A stretch of 64,000 bases of DNA from assembly GCF_001436275.1 (NCBI RefSeq), contig NZ_AZEH01000039.1, positions 124,001 to 188,000 on the forward strand, in the 5' to 3' direction. Source of the stretch: Liquorilactobacillus oeni DSM 19972 (GTDB taxonomy: Bacteria > Bacillota > Bacilli > Lactobacillales > Lactobacillaceae). The number at the start of each line of letters is the position of its first letter. The first letter of the stretch is position 1. A model generated the notes under the pieces. It had not been told where the DNA came from and ran no database searches. It saw only the letters and a list, made by a program, of their open reading frames with translations. Shown in pieces: positions 7,955 to 15,383 of this stretch. The translations under genes were made by a program, and so were the position numbers.

Positions 7955-8948
7955 GGATTATAGACAGCCGACTGAAATATTTGAACCTCAAAAAAGTCAA
8001 AGACAGTTGAGGACAATCGAAGATGCAGCAACTTTAAGTACTTCTGGCCGTTTGATTACTTACAATGACCAGTTGAAAGATAGTTTGAAACATGGAAAGA
8101 TATTTACTGAACTATTTGACAGCCTGATTGAAACAAATGACCCTTCTGAATTGCTGTCTGCAGCACAAAAATTGGTTTCTTATCATCTAGACACTTCTTT
8201 TATTACTTTTCCTCAGCAATACAGCCGATCTGATTTTTATTTAATTTTTTTAAATCGCCTTCTTGCTTTGCATGATAAAGAGCGTGTCATTTTGCAGTCT
8301 TCGGACAGATTTCACGAATTATACCATGAATTTCCGGGGATTAATACGCTTGGATATTTTATTTTTCAACTAGAAACTACCGCACAAAAGGGTGCTTACT
8401 ACACGGAAAAAAATACAGGTGAAACTCTTTTTTACCTTAGTTTTGATAAACATGTTTTACGTTTTAACAGTCGTGCTTTGACTGAACTCTTACTTGTGAA
8501 GTACACAGACGACGTAACGAAAGAAACACTTCGCGGTTTTGAAGAGTATTTATTGGACATTGGTAAGTTTCTTAAGGAAGACTTTGGTTTTGACGTTGAT
8601 TTTACCTTGCTAGATCCTTCAAATAGTGCTGTCTATCAAGTTGCAGACTCAAATCTTCCAAGAACTATATTGGATAAACTTTTTGTTGAAACAGCACAAG
8701 GAGGACGAATACTTGAAAGAGGTGTTAACGGCGAAGCAGTCTTAAAACTTGATGATGATATAGTGGTAAAGCTGTTTTCTCAGAATGTAAATGAAGGAGC
8801 CTCGAATGGCTGGAGTATAAAAGTCAGCGATCCGCTGCACAAAGAATCTTGGTTTGATGTATTGCTTGAATATTCCTTTTTAAGGACTTGGTATTTGAAT
8901 AATTTAGAGAGTCTAGAAATAAAGTCTGATTCACTTTATTTCAATTGA
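7947..8948 (+). CDS. Unrecognised protein, second gene of cluster
   Basis: A 333-residue protein without a family I can name. It begins with a polar, Gln-rich stretch (residues 1-35: QPTEIFEPQKSQRQLRTIED). A helical domain follows (LKHGKIFTELFDSLIETN, then LFLNRLLALHD), and the C-terminal half alternates beta-strand-like segments (GETLFYLSFDKHVLRFNSRA, DVDFTLLDPSNSAVYQVAD, GEAVLKLDDDIVVKLFSQNV), suggesting a mixed alpha/beta fold. It has no membrane segment and no cysteine motif. ATG 7947 lies inside the end of the preceding gene. The next gene starts 32 bp after this one, so the three form a single unit. Base and codon composition match the housekeeping genes nearby, which argues against recent transfer. 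Confidence 0.72.
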   Translation: MSKDYRQPTEIFEPQKSQRQLRTIEDAATLSTSGRLITYNDQLKDSLKHGKIFTELFDSLIETNDPSELLSAAQKLVSYHLDTSFITFPQQYSRSDFYLIFLNRLLALHDKERVILQSSDRFHELYHEFPGINTLGYFIFQLETTAQKGAYYTEKNTGETLFYLSFDKHVLRFNSRALTELLLVKYTDDVTKETLRGFEEYLLDIGKFLKEDFGFDVDFTLLDPSNSAVYQVADSNLPRTILDKLFVETAQGGRILERGVNGEAVLKLDDDIVVKLFSQNVNEGASNGWSIKVSDPLHKESWFDVLLEYSFLRTWYLNNLESLEIKSDSLYFN

Positions 8949-8979
8949 TTACTTTATGAAAGTGGAGGAAAAAAATTAC

Positions 8980-9444
8980 TTGGATGTAAAAAAAATGCTG
9001 GATGCTGCACGTTTGCAAAGAACTACGGGACAGCCGTCTTTCGGGCAACAGCGCGATACGGCACTTTTTTTCGAACTTAATGTTAGGCTGGCAGAATTAT
9101 TAGGCAATTTTAATCGAAAAAAAGGTATTGATTTTATGGATGATTTTTGTCTGTCAGCTGCAGCTTTTCTCAAAATTGCTAATGAAAAAAAATGGACATA
9201 TTTAGTTCTGCTTACGGATAAAAAAATTTCAATTTTGGAACAAAAAGATAAAAGTAAATTTATTGCGCAAGATTATTTGATTTTGCAAAAAATGCTTAAT
9301 AAAAGCTATTTTGAACGTAATGCTCCAGCATTTGTACATGCTTGGCATATTTTTATTAAACTTGGACTGGTGGATTTTAAGTTTTCAGCTACAGAAATTG
9401 AAAATGCTTTTTTGAAGAAGCTTATGGAAGGAAAAAAGAATTAA
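8980..9444 (+). CDS. Unrecognised helical protein, possibly dUTPase/MazG-like
   Basis: A 154-residue, all-helical protein, last of the cluster. Its first half (KKMLDAARLQRTTGQP, FFELNVRLAELLGNF, FMDDFCLSAAAFLKIANEKKW) follows the spacing of dimeric all-alpha dUTPase/MazG-type pyrophosphatases, where an N-terminal helix is followed by an E-x-x-x-E helix and an E/D-x-x-D helix. Here the metal-binding pattern is incomplete, so enzyme activity is doubtful and the assignment is only a suggestion. An ATG at 8956 is in frame, but GGAGG at 8964-8968 lies inside that extension, so TTG 8980 is chosen. No terminator follows closely; a 740-bp gene-poor gap begins. Confidence 0.6.
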   Translation: MDVKKMLDAARLQRTTGQPSFGQQRDTALFFELNVRLAELLGNFNRKKGIDFMDDFCLSAAAFLKIANEKKWTYLVLLTDKKISILEQKDKSKFIAQDYLILQKMLNKSYFERNAPAFVHAWHIFIKLGLVDFKFSATEIENAFLKKLMEGKKN

Positions 9445-9570
9445 GTTTAGTTCTAAAGTTGCAGTTTTTCATTATAATTATTTGCAAGCAAAACGTGCTT
9501 ATATTTTGTTATTCTTAAGAGTTGAGAGTGATGAAAGTTAGATTCTGCCTAATCTTTGGAAGAATTTAAG
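9445..9570. other. Gene-free stretch
   Basis: No gene, promoter or terminator stands out between the three-gene cluster and the repeat element. Confidence 0.4.
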
Positions 9571-9757
9571 AAGAAACGAACTTGTAGGTATTAGCTTTTA
9601 AGTATTAATTGCAGATAGCGTACGTAGTCTGAGCCCGGTTATGGACAGTTCGTAATTAAGTGAAAAGGGCTGATTATTGAAAAGGTTTAATGAACATATT
9701 AAGGGTTAAAACAGAGGGACTGGGTCAAAATATAACATTTGACCCAATCCCTCGTTT
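9570..9757 (+). repeat. Dispersed structured repeat, copy A
   Basis: This is the most diverged of three copies (others at 52154-52350 + and 63500-63708 -). Shared landmarks in order are a helix TTAATTGC/GTAATTAA (9605-9612 with 9652-9659), enclosing TAGTCTGA; a linear motif TTAAGTGAAAAGGGCTGATT; and a terminal hairpin GAGGGACTGGGTCAAA (9714-9729) paired with TTTGACCCAATCCCTC (9738-9753). Only a weak T-run follows the hairpin. Function unknown. It may be an intergenic repeat or a small RNA with its own terminator. Confidence 0.7.
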
Positions 9758-9876
9758 AGCTTATTTTCATATTGCTAAAAAATTGAAAGAAACATGATTT
9801 CTGTTTGTATTCTCATATACAGGTACTATCTTTTTACGCTAGTATAAAATAGTAATCAGCATATTGGATTAAAAAA

Positions 9877-10008
9877 TTAGTAACTCGTAGTTTTACGTTC
9901 ATCTTGCTTGAAATGTTTATAATTTTCCTGTACTTTACGTTGATCGTCATATAATTGGATAACACCTGCAAAAATAAGTATTCCAACAATTGCAAAAAAT
10001 GGTATCAT
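9877..10008 (-). CDS. Small membrane protein, 43 aa
   Basis: A 43-codon frame on the minus strand begins at ATG 10006-10008 after an AAGGGTGA ribosome site. It encodes MIPFFAIVGILIFAGVIQLY, then a charged tail (DDQRKVQENYKHFKQDERKT). That is one N-terminal transmembrane helix with an amphipathic, basic/acidic cytoplasmic end. Composition, ribosome site and membrane-then-charged-tail design support a real gene. No family is recognised. Confidence 0.65.
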   Translation of the reverse strand: MIPFFAIVGILIFAGVIQLYDDQRKVQENYKHFKQDERKTTSY

Positions 10009-10137
10009 AACAATCACCCTTTTCTTTTTAATATTACATTTAAATTACATTAACATTATTGCATGATTACAAAAATGTTTCAACAAAAATGGTTTGAACC
10101 TCTCTATTTTTTTTTGATAAATTCGCTTAGAAAAAGT

Positions 10138-10166
10138 TTGACAGCTTGTCAGTGATATTCTATAAT
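10138..10166 (+). promoter_or_regulatory. Consensus promoter of tRNA-Arg
   Basis: TTGACA (10138-10143) and TATAAT (10161-10166) are perfect boxes with 17-bp spacing, ending 16 bp before the tRNA. Confidence 0.85.
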
Positions 10167-10182
10167 TGCTAATGTTGTTTAT

Positions 10183-10256
10183 GGCTCGGTAGCTCAGCTG
10201 GATAGAGCATCCGCCTTCTAAGCGGACGGTCGAGAGTTCGAATCTCTCCCGCGCCA
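10183..10256 (+). tRNA. tRNA-Arg (anticodon TCT)
   Basis: The sequence has a standard D-arm (AGCTCAGCTGGATAGAGC), an anticodon stem TCCGC/GCGGA around CTTCTAA giving TCT, and a GTTCGAATC T-arm. The acceptor stem GGCTCGG/CCGCGCC contains one T-C mismatch at the fourth pair, which is unusual. CCA is not encoded; the discriminator is A. A hairpin terminator follows. Confidence 0.93.
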
Positions 10257-10270
10257 TTTTAAAATTTTTT

Positions 10271-10308
10271 AAGAGCCTGATTCACTGAAATGTGAGCAGG
10301 CTTTTTGT
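10271..10308 (+). terminator. Terminator of tRNA-Arg
   Basis: AGCCTG (10274-10279) pairs with CAGGCT (10297-10302), with an inner CAC/GTG helix, and is followed by TTTTT. Confidence 0.8.
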
Positions 10309-10332
10309 AACCATTCATGTTTTTAAAATTAA

Positions 10333-10361
10333 TTGACGTTTATCTTTTTTTCTGGTATGAT
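10333..10361 (+). promoter_or_regulatory. Promoter of the rplU operon
   Basis: TTGACG (10333-10338) and TATGAT (10356-10361) are separated by 17 bp. Confidence 0.8.
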
Positions 10362-10369
10362 TTCAATGT

Positions 10370-10478
10370 TGTATTTGTGCATGCCACAACTGCAACCGCA
10401 CGCAATCAGTCAAGCAAGAAATTATCAAGCTGAAATTGATAATTCACTAAATTGCGGCGAGTCTAAGTAAGTTTAAGG
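10370..10478 (+). promoter_or_regulatory. L21-type ribosomal protein leader
   Basis: The 5' untranslated region between the promoter and the ribosome site of rplU is about 110 nt. It contains paired segments (GCAAC/GTTGC-like and GCGGC-type runs, and AATTATC/GATAATT near 10418-10445). Its place directly before rplU matches the L21 leader of Firmicutes, which is bound by the ribosomal protein for feedback control. The assignment rests on position and structure, not on a model search. Confidence 0.6.
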
Positions 10479-10490
10479 AGGTGCACTTTT

Positions 10491-10799
10491 ATGTACGCAA
10501 TTATAAAAACAGGTGGAAAGCAGCTTAAGGTTGAAGCAGGTCAAGCTATTTACGTTGAAAAGCTTGATGCTGAAGCTGGTGAAAAGGTTACTTTTGATCA
10601 AGTTGTTTTAGTAGGTGGCGATAACGCTGTTGTCGGTAAGCCTTTTGTTGATGGCGCAACAGTTACAGGTACTGTTGAAAAGCAGGGCCGCGCAAAGAAA
10701 GTCATAACTTTCAAGTATAAGCCAAAGAAACATTCACATACAAAGCAGGGACATCGTCAACCATATACAAAAGTAGTGATTGATACGATCAATGCTTAA
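10491..10799 (+). CDS. rplU: 50S ribosomal protein L21
   Basis: A 102-residue protein beginning [18 protein letters not shown], the L21 signature, with the conserved [17 protein letters not shown]-type basic C-terminus (here [18 protein letters not shown]). L21 binds 23S rRNA with L20 in the large subunit. GGAGGTG precedes ATG 10491. It heads the rplU-prp-rpmA operon; prp begins 19 bp later. Confidence 0.98.
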   Translation: MYAIIKTGGKQLKVEAGQAIYVEKLDAEAGEKVTFDQVVLVGGDNAVVGKPFVDGATVTGTVEKQGRAKKVITFKYKPKKHSHTKQGHRQPYTKVVIDTINA

Positions 10800-10818
10800 T
10801 TGACGGAAGACGAAGTTA

Positions 10819-11139
10819 ATGATTACAGTACGTTTTTTTTATACCAAAAAGCAAGTTAGCGGTTTTGAATTAGCAGGACATGCCGGATCAGGTGAATACG
10901 GTAAGGATATTGTTTGTGCGGGTGTTTCTGCATTAGCTATCAGTACTGTTAATGGTCTGCAGAAGCTTGCAAAGGCAGAACTTGAAATTCATACGGATGA
11001 AAAAGCCGGCGGCTATATGAAAGTAAAGTCAGCTGGAAAAGATGACGAAACTGAAGCAGCAGTTTTGCTATTTGCAAATTTTAAACTTGGAATAAAAGAA
11101 ATTGCGCTCAGTTATCCTAAATATATAAAAATTTCCTAG
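10819..11139 (+). CDS. prp: Ribosomal-processing cysteine protease Prp
   Basis: A 106-residue protein of the YsxB/Prp family. The catalytic His21 and Cys33 lie in [20 protein letters not shown]. Prp removes the N-terminal extension of ribosomal protein L27 in Firmicutes and related phyla, an essential step that exposes residues near the peptidyl-transferase centre. The gene lies between rplU and rpmA, as in Bacillus and Staphylococcus, and the L27 encoded 22 bp downstream carries exactly such an extension ([10 protein letters not shown]). The start ATG 10819 follows GGAAGACGAAG. Confidence 0.94.
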   Translation: MITVRFFYTKKQVSGFELAGHAGSGEYGKDIVCAGVSALAISTVNGLQKLAKAELEIHTDEKAGGYMKVKSAGKDDETEAAVLLFANFKLGIKEIALSYPKYIKIS

Positions 11140-11161
11140 ATTTGAGGAGGTGCAGAATACT

Positions 11162-11443
11162 ATGTTAATGAATTTACAGTTTTTCGCTCATAAAAAGGGT
11201 GGCGGTTCGACTTCTAATGGCCGTGATTCAGAATCCAAGCGCTTAGGTTCAAAGAGTGCCGATGGACAAATTGTTTCTGGCGGTTCAATTCTTTACCGTC
11301 AGCGCGGAACGCGCATTTACCCAGGAATCAATGTTGGTAAGGGCGGCGATGATACATTGTTTGCTAAAGTTGATGGTGTAGTTCGTTTTGAACGTAAAGG
11401 TCGCGACAAGAAACAGGTATCTGTTTACCCAGTGGCAGAATAA
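11162..11443 (+). CDS. rpmA: 50S ribosomal protein L27 with cleavable leader
   Basis: A 93-residue L27. The frame is open from GTG 11150, but AGGAGG lies at 11145-11150 and overlaps that codon, so ATG 11162 is the start ([15 protein letters not shown]). The leader ending NLQFF is removed by Prp just before AHKKGGGS, the mature N-terminus. The conserved [20 protein letters not shown] and [20 protein letters not shown] follow. A terminator at 11466-11510 ends the operon. Confidence 0.97.
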   Translation: MLMNLQFFAHKKGGGSTSNGRDSESKRLGSKSADGQIVSGGSILYRQRGTRIYPGINVGKGGDDTLFAKVDGVVRFERKGRDKKQVSVYPVAE

Positions 11444-11465
11444 ACTATTTCAGAAACTTGATATA

Positions 11466-11510
11466 AGATCAATACGGAACGTAACGTTTTGTGTTGGTCT
11501 TTTTATTTTT
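11466..11510 (+). terminator. Terminator of the rplU operon
   Basis: AGATCAATAC (11466-11475) pairs with GTGTTGGTCT (11491-11500), with an inner AACG/CGTT helix, followed by TTTTTATTTTT. Confidence 0.8.
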
Positions 11511-11541
11511 GCAGAAACAAAATTAAGAAGGGAGCTCAATC

Positions 11542-12609
11542 ATGCAATTAGAAAGAGTTGTAAAACTTCGCAGTGAAATGGAAAAAATGAGTGTGGACGC
11601 TTTTTTAATTACAAATCCGGTCAATATTTTTTATCTGAGCGGTTTTACAGGAGATGCTGGAGTAGCTCTTGTGACGGAAGATAACCAGTATTTGATTACT
11701 GATTCAAGATTTGGTGAGCAAATCAAGTCACAAGTTAAATATTGGTCCTGTGAGATTACTCGAGAATACCTTAAGACTGCTTGCCACCTTGTAACTGAGA
11801 AACACCTTTTGGCTATGGCATTTGAAGGCTCCTTATCTTATAATGAATATGAAGTTCTTGACGAAAATGCGGTTTCAGATATTGTTGCCTTTGATGGTGT
11901 TATTGAAAAACTGCGTTCTGTAAAAGATACACAAGAAATTGCTTTGCTCCGTAAATCTTGTAGTTTAGCGGGTTTGGGCTATCAAAAATTTTTAGAGACA
12001 GTTGCTAAAGGACAAACTGAGATTGAAGCTGCTAATGAATTAGATTATATAATGAAGAAATTGGGGGCAGCCGAAAGTTCGTTTTCTACCATTGTGGCGA
12101 GTGGAAACAGAAGTAGTTTGCCTCATGGGACTGCTTCTATGCGCAAACTTAGGCAAAACGATATTGTCACCCTTGATTTTGGATACTTTTATCAAGGATA
12201 TACTTCTGATGTGACTAGAACATTTTCAATTGGGCCTCAGATATCAGATGTTAGAGATACTTATCAAACTGTTCTAAGAGCACAGGAAAAGACCATTGAA
12301 GCAATCCGTCCTGGAATTACGGGCAGCCAATTGGACAGAATTGGAAGAAGTTTAATTACAGAAGCTGGTTATGGAAAGTTTTTCAATCATGGCATGGGTC
12401 ATGGAATTGGTATGAGCATTCATGAACTACCCAATATTGGTATGGGTTATGAAGATATTTTGGTGCCAGGACAGGTAATAACAATTGAGCCTGGGGTCTA
12501 TATTCCAAACAAAGCCGGGATCAGAATCGAAGATGATGTTCTTGTAACTGAGTCTGGCTATGAAATACTAACAGATTTTTCTAAGGAATACTTTGAAATC
12601 AAGGGGTAA
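11542..12609 (+). CDS. pepP: Xaa-Pro aminopeptidase (M24 family)
   Basis: A 355-residue M24 metallopeptidase with an N-terminal creatinase-like domain (residues 1-125) and a pita-bread catalytic domain. The five metal ligands are visible as Asp212 and Asp223 (TLDFGYFYQGYTSDVTRTF), His287 (GMGHGIGMSIHE), Glu316 (TIEPGVYI) and Glu330 (GIRIEDDV). It releases N-terminal residues preceding proline, and the product is cytoplasmic. The start ATG 11542 follows GAAGGGAGC. The gene lies upstream of efp, as in Bacillus (yqhT-efp). Such a small prolidase/aminopeptidase may also be called PepQ-like; the substrate preference is not settled by sequence. Confidence 0.9.
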   Translation: MQLERVVKLRSEMEKMSVDAFLITNPVNIFYLSGFTGDAGVALVTEDNQYLITDSRFGEQIKSQVKYWSCEITREYLKTACHLVTEKHLLAMAFEGSLSYNEYEVLDENAVSDIVAFDGVIEKLRSVKDTQEIALLRKSCSLAGLGYQKFLETVAKGQTEIEAANELDYIMKKLGAAESSFSTIVASGNRSSLPHGTASMRKLRQNDIVTLDFGYFYQGYTSDVTRTFSIGPQISDVRDTYQTVLRAQEKTIEAIRPGITGSQLDRIGRSLITEAGYGKFFNHGMGHGIGMSIHELPNIGMGYEDILVPGQVITIEPGVYIPNKAGIRIEDDVLVTESGYEILTDFSKEYFEIKG

Positions 12610-12872
12610 GCTTGCATTTTTATTGTTTTTATTGCTATTATAAATTGTGTATAGGTATTAAAAAAGAAAGTATGCTAAAGTGAGACTTTGAAGTTCAAGC
12701 AGAATTGATGAGAGTATTATAGACTGATTTGATTGCATTTCGGAATTAAGTGTGAAAAATTTGTTATCAGTGGGTGGTTAAGAGGTTTTAGGCAAAGTTA
12801 CGATTACTATGACCCGATATGTTAAAATGAATATGCGTAGTGTTAAAATTATGTTTTTGTAGGAGGAACCTT
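12610..12872. promoter_or_regulatory. Spacer before efp with candidate promoter
   Basis: No gene is present. A TGTTAAAAT box with TAAAAT at 12823-12828 is an extended -10 candidate for efp. A weak resemblance of 12715-12770 to the dispersed repeat is too slight to claim. Confidence 0.5.
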
Positions 12873-13430
12873 ATGATTTCGGTTAATGAATTTAAAAATG
12901 GATTAACAATTGAGGTTGACGGTGATATTTGGCGGGTAGTTGAATTCCAGCATGTTAAGCCAGGCAAGGGATCAGCATTTGTCCGTTCAAAGCTAAAAAA
13001 TTTACGTACTGGAGCAGTTCAGGAAAAAACATTCCGTGCAGGAGAAAAGGTAGAGCAGGCACAAATTGATAATCGTAAGATGCAGTACTTGTATGCAGAT
13101 GGAGACAATCATGTCTTTATGGATACGACTACTTACGAACAACTTGAATTACCCGTGGAGCAGATTAAAAATGAATTAAACTACTTAAAAGAAAATATGC
13201 TTGTTAATATTATTATGTATGGAAATGAAACGCTAGGTGTTGATTTGCCAAATACTGTTGATTTGAAAGTAGCTGCAACGGAACCTGGAATTAAGGGTGA
13301 TACAGCTTCCGGCGGGTCCAAACCTGCTACTTTGGAAACTGGATTGGTTGTTCAAGTTCCCTTCTTTGTAAATGAAGGTGATGTGTTAACAATTAATACA
13401 CAGGATGGAAGCTATATTTCCAGAGCTTAG
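12873..13430 (+). CDS. efp: Elongation factor P
   Basis: A 185-residue EF-P with three beta-barrel domains. The loop [10 protein letters not shown] carries Lys32, the residue that is post-translationally modified in many bacteria. The C-terminal domain ends [23 protein letters not shown] relieves ribosome stalling at proline runs. An open extension begins at 12840, but AGGAGGAA at 12861-12868 lies inside it, so ATG 12873 is the start. yqhY follows after 19 bp and nusB after that, the same order as in Bacillus. Confidence 0.97.
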   Translation: MISVNEFKNGLTIEVDGDIWRVVEFQHVKPGKGSAFVRSKLKNLRTGAVQEKTFRAGEKVEQAQIDNRKMQYLYADGDNHVFMDTTTYEQLELPVEQIKNELNYLKENMLVNIIMYGNETLGVDLPNTVDLKVAATEPGIKGDTASGGSKPATLETGLVVQVPFFVNEGDVLTINTQDGSYISRA

Positions 13431-13449
13431 CTCAAAGGAGGAAGTGTCG

Positions 13450-13884
13450 ATGGCTGAGAATGATAATATTTTAATTGAAACTGAAAGCCCTAGACTAGGC
13501 CAGATTGAAGTTACTCCGGAAGTAATTGAGATAATCGTTGGAATTGCAGCTAGTCAAGTTGATGGTGTTTATTCGATGCGCGGCTCACTTGCAAGCAGTT
13601 TAAACGAACTTTTTGGACGTAAAAGCCGCGGCAAAGGGGTTAAACTTGAGCAAAAAGATGACAAATTAAAAGCTGAAGTTTATGTATTTTTGAATTACGG
13701 AGTGCCTGTCCCTAAAGTTGCGCTAGAAATCCAAGAGAAAGTTAGACAGCAATTATTTTTCATGACAGGGCTTAAATTGACGGGTATCGATGTTTTTGTG
13801 CAGGGTGTTGTGCCTGAAAAACAAGAGACAACCGTAAACCCGAATGACTTGTTTAGTGAAAAAGAAAATGGTGATAACAATTGA
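13450..13884 (+). CDS. yqhY: Asp23/Gls24 family protein (YqhY-like)
   Basis: A 144-residue DUF322/Asp23 family protein: IEVTPEVIEIIVGIAASQVD near the start and VPVPKVALEIQEKVRQQL, then GIDVFVQGVVPE near the end. The family member between efp and nusB in Bacillus is YqhY, linked to control of acetyl-CoA carboxylase; whether that role holds here is inference. GGAGG at 13437-13441 sets ATG 13450 as the start; an upstream frame from 13405 overlaps efp. The TGA overlaps the TTG start of nusB by three bases. Confidence 0.9.
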   Translation: MAENDNILIETESPRLGQIEVTPEVIEIIVGIAASQVDGVYSMRGSLASSLNELFGRKSRGKGVKLEQKDDKLKAEVYVFLNYGVPVPKVALEIQEKVRQQLFFMTGLKLTGIDVFVQGVVPEKQETTVNPNDLFSEKENGDNN

Positions 13885-14306
13885 GTATAACCAGACATTC
13901 TATTAGGCATGTGGCTTTTCAGATACTCTTTGCGCTTGAAAGTAATCCTGATACTGATATAAATGCTCTTTACGAACAGTTACGTGTCGATGATGAAAAA
14001 TTGACGCTTCCAGCAGTGATACCGCCATATTTGGTTGAGTTAACTGAAGGTGTCGTTTCACATAAAGAAGAGCTTGATGCAGTGATTTCAAGTTATTTAA
14101 GTAAGCAATGGAATTTGAAACGTCTTACTAAAACGGATTTAATTTTATTGCGTTTAGCAGCCTATGAAGTTCAAGATGTGGCGGATGTTCCGGCTAAAGT
14201 AGCCGTTGACGAAGCACTTCAATTAGCAAGAGAGTTCAGTGATGAAAAATCACGCCGCTTTGTTAATGGAATTCTTTCGAATTTAATTATTGCTGACGAA
14301 AAATGA
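13881..14306 (+). CDS. nusB: Transcription antitermination factor NusB
   Basis: A 141-residue all-helical NusB, with RHSIRHVAFQILFALESNPD at the N-terminus and KRLTKTDLILLRLAAYEV, DVPAKVAVDEALQLAREFSD and RRFVNGIL at the C-terminus. NusB binds boxA RNA with S10 and supports antitermination of rRNA transcription and ribosome assembly. It starts with TTG 13881, overlapping the yqhY stop. A terminator at 14344-14374 ends the pepP/efp-yqhY-nusB unit. Confidence 0.95.
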   Translation: MSITRHSIRHVAFQILFALESNPDTDINALYEQLRVDDEKLTLPAVIPPYLVELTEGVVSHKEELDAVISSYLSKQWNLKRLTKTDLILLRLAAYEVQDVADVPAKVAVDEALQLAREFSDEKSRRFVNGILSNLIIADEK

Positions 14307-14343
14307 ATTTTTCACTTGATAGAATAGATATAGTAGCAATTTG

Positions 14344-14374
14344 AGCAGAAGCCGGTTATGGCTTCTGCTTTTTT
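14344..14374 (+). terminator. Terminator after nusB
   Basis: A perfect stem AGCAGAAGCC (14344-14353) / GGCTTCTGCT (14360-14369) is followed by TTTTTT. Confidence 0.9.
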
Positions 14375-14463
14375 ATGCGTTATCACCGACAAATTAAGGC
14401 TGATAAATTACGAAGCTGAAGAAATTTAATAATTTAAATAATTATTTTCCCACTTGCAAGATA

Positions 14464-14472
14464 TGCTAAAAT
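14464..14472 (+). promoter_or_regulatory. Extended -10 promoter of folD operon
   Basis: TGCTAAAAT, an extended -10 (TAAAAT at 14467-14472), lies 36 bp before the folD start. The -35 region is poor. Confidence 0.55.
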
Positions 14473-14507
14473 AGTTACATAGAAAAAGTTAATAATGGGG
14501 AATAATG

Positions 14508-15383
14508 ATGACAATAAAGTTAGATGGGAAAAAGCTTGCAGAAAAAGTAAAAACGAGGCTTATTCAACGAATAGCAGACTTAAAATCAAAAGGAATTAAG
14601 CCTAAGTTAGTTGTGATACTTGTTGGAGGTGATGAGGCTAGCAAAATCTATGTACGCAATAAGCACCGCACGGCGCAAAAACTTGGAATTGAGACTCAAG
14701 ACATTCGTTTGCAAAGGACAGTGAAGGAAAGCGAACTTTTGACACTAATCAAGACCTTGAACGCAGATGATTCTGTACATGGGATTCTAGTCCAGTTGCC
14801 ATTGCCTGAGCAAATCGATGCAAAAGGGGTAATTAATGCAATTAAGCCTGAAAAAGATGTTGATGGATTTAACCCTCAAAACGTAGGTTCCCTTTTTTTG
14901 AATGATCCGCATTCACTGCCTTGTACTCCTGCTGGAATTTTGCAGTTTTTTGAAGAATATCATCTTCCGGTTTGCGGCAAGCATGTAGTAATCGTTGGCA
15001 GAAGTAATATCGTTGGTAGGCCTATGGCTGCGATAATGCTGAATCATGATGCAACTGTCACTATTACCCACAGTAAGACTAAAAATTTAAGGAAGTTGAC
15101 GAGGCAGGCAGATATTTTAATTGTTGCAATTGGGAAGGCTGAGTTCATCACAGGAGAAGATATCAAACCTGGTGCAATAGTAATCGATGTTGGAATGAAT
15201 CGTAATGAAAATGGAAAACTAGTAGGGGATGTTGAACATTCTTCTGTTAATGAAAGAGCGTCTTATCTCACACCTGTGCCAGGTGGAGTGGGTCCGATGA
15301 CAATTGCAATGCTGATGGAACAAACTGTTAATTTTGCAGAACGGAGTGCTGATTTTGACGGAAAAAACGTATTTAACAGTTAG
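14508..15383 (+). CDS. folD: Methylenetetrahydrofolate dehydrogenase/cyclohydrolase
   Basis: A 291-residue bifunctional FolD, which interconverts 5,10-methylene-THF, 5,10-methenyl-THF and 10-formyl-THF in one-carbon metabolism. Visible motifs are SKIYVRNKHRTAQKLGI (catalytic Lys region), HGILVQLPLPEQID, PEKDVDGFNPQNVG, PCTPAGILQFF, the NAD(P)-binding VVIVGRSNIVGRPMAAIML, and LTPVPGGVGPMTIAML at the end. Two adjacent ATGs occur (14505, 14508); GGGG at 14497-14500 fits the second better. The C-terminus runs into the start of xseA with an overlap of 29 bp. Confidence 0.97.
   Translation: MTIKLDGKKLAEKVKTRLIQRIADLKSKGIKPKLVVILVGGDEASKIYVRNKHRTAQKLGIETQDIRLQRTVKESELLTLIKTLNADDSVHGILVQLPLPEQIDAKGVINAIKPEKDVDGFNPQNVGSLFLNDPHSLPCTPAGILQFFEEYHLPVCGKHVVIVGRSNIVGRPMAAIMLNHDATVTITHSKTKNLRKLTRQADILIVAIGKAEFITGEDIKPGAIVIDVGMNRNENGKLVGDVEHSSVNERASYLTPVPGGVGPMTIAMLMEQTVNFAERSADFDGKNVFNS

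Noticed and set aside
10045-10257. A 70-codon minus-strand frame including MARERFELSTVRLEGG
   Set aside because: It lies across the tRNA-Arg gene on the opposite strand. Such peptides are a common artefact of tRNA genes.
11388-11576. A plus-strand frame overlapping the end of rpmA and the start of pepP
   Set aside because: It runs through the rplU-operon terminator, has no ribosome site and no family; it is a shadow.
12700-12775. A fourth, very diverged copy of the dispersed repeat before efp
   Set aside because: Only short matches (GAATTAAGTG-AAAA and TTATCAG). The terminal hairpin is missing.
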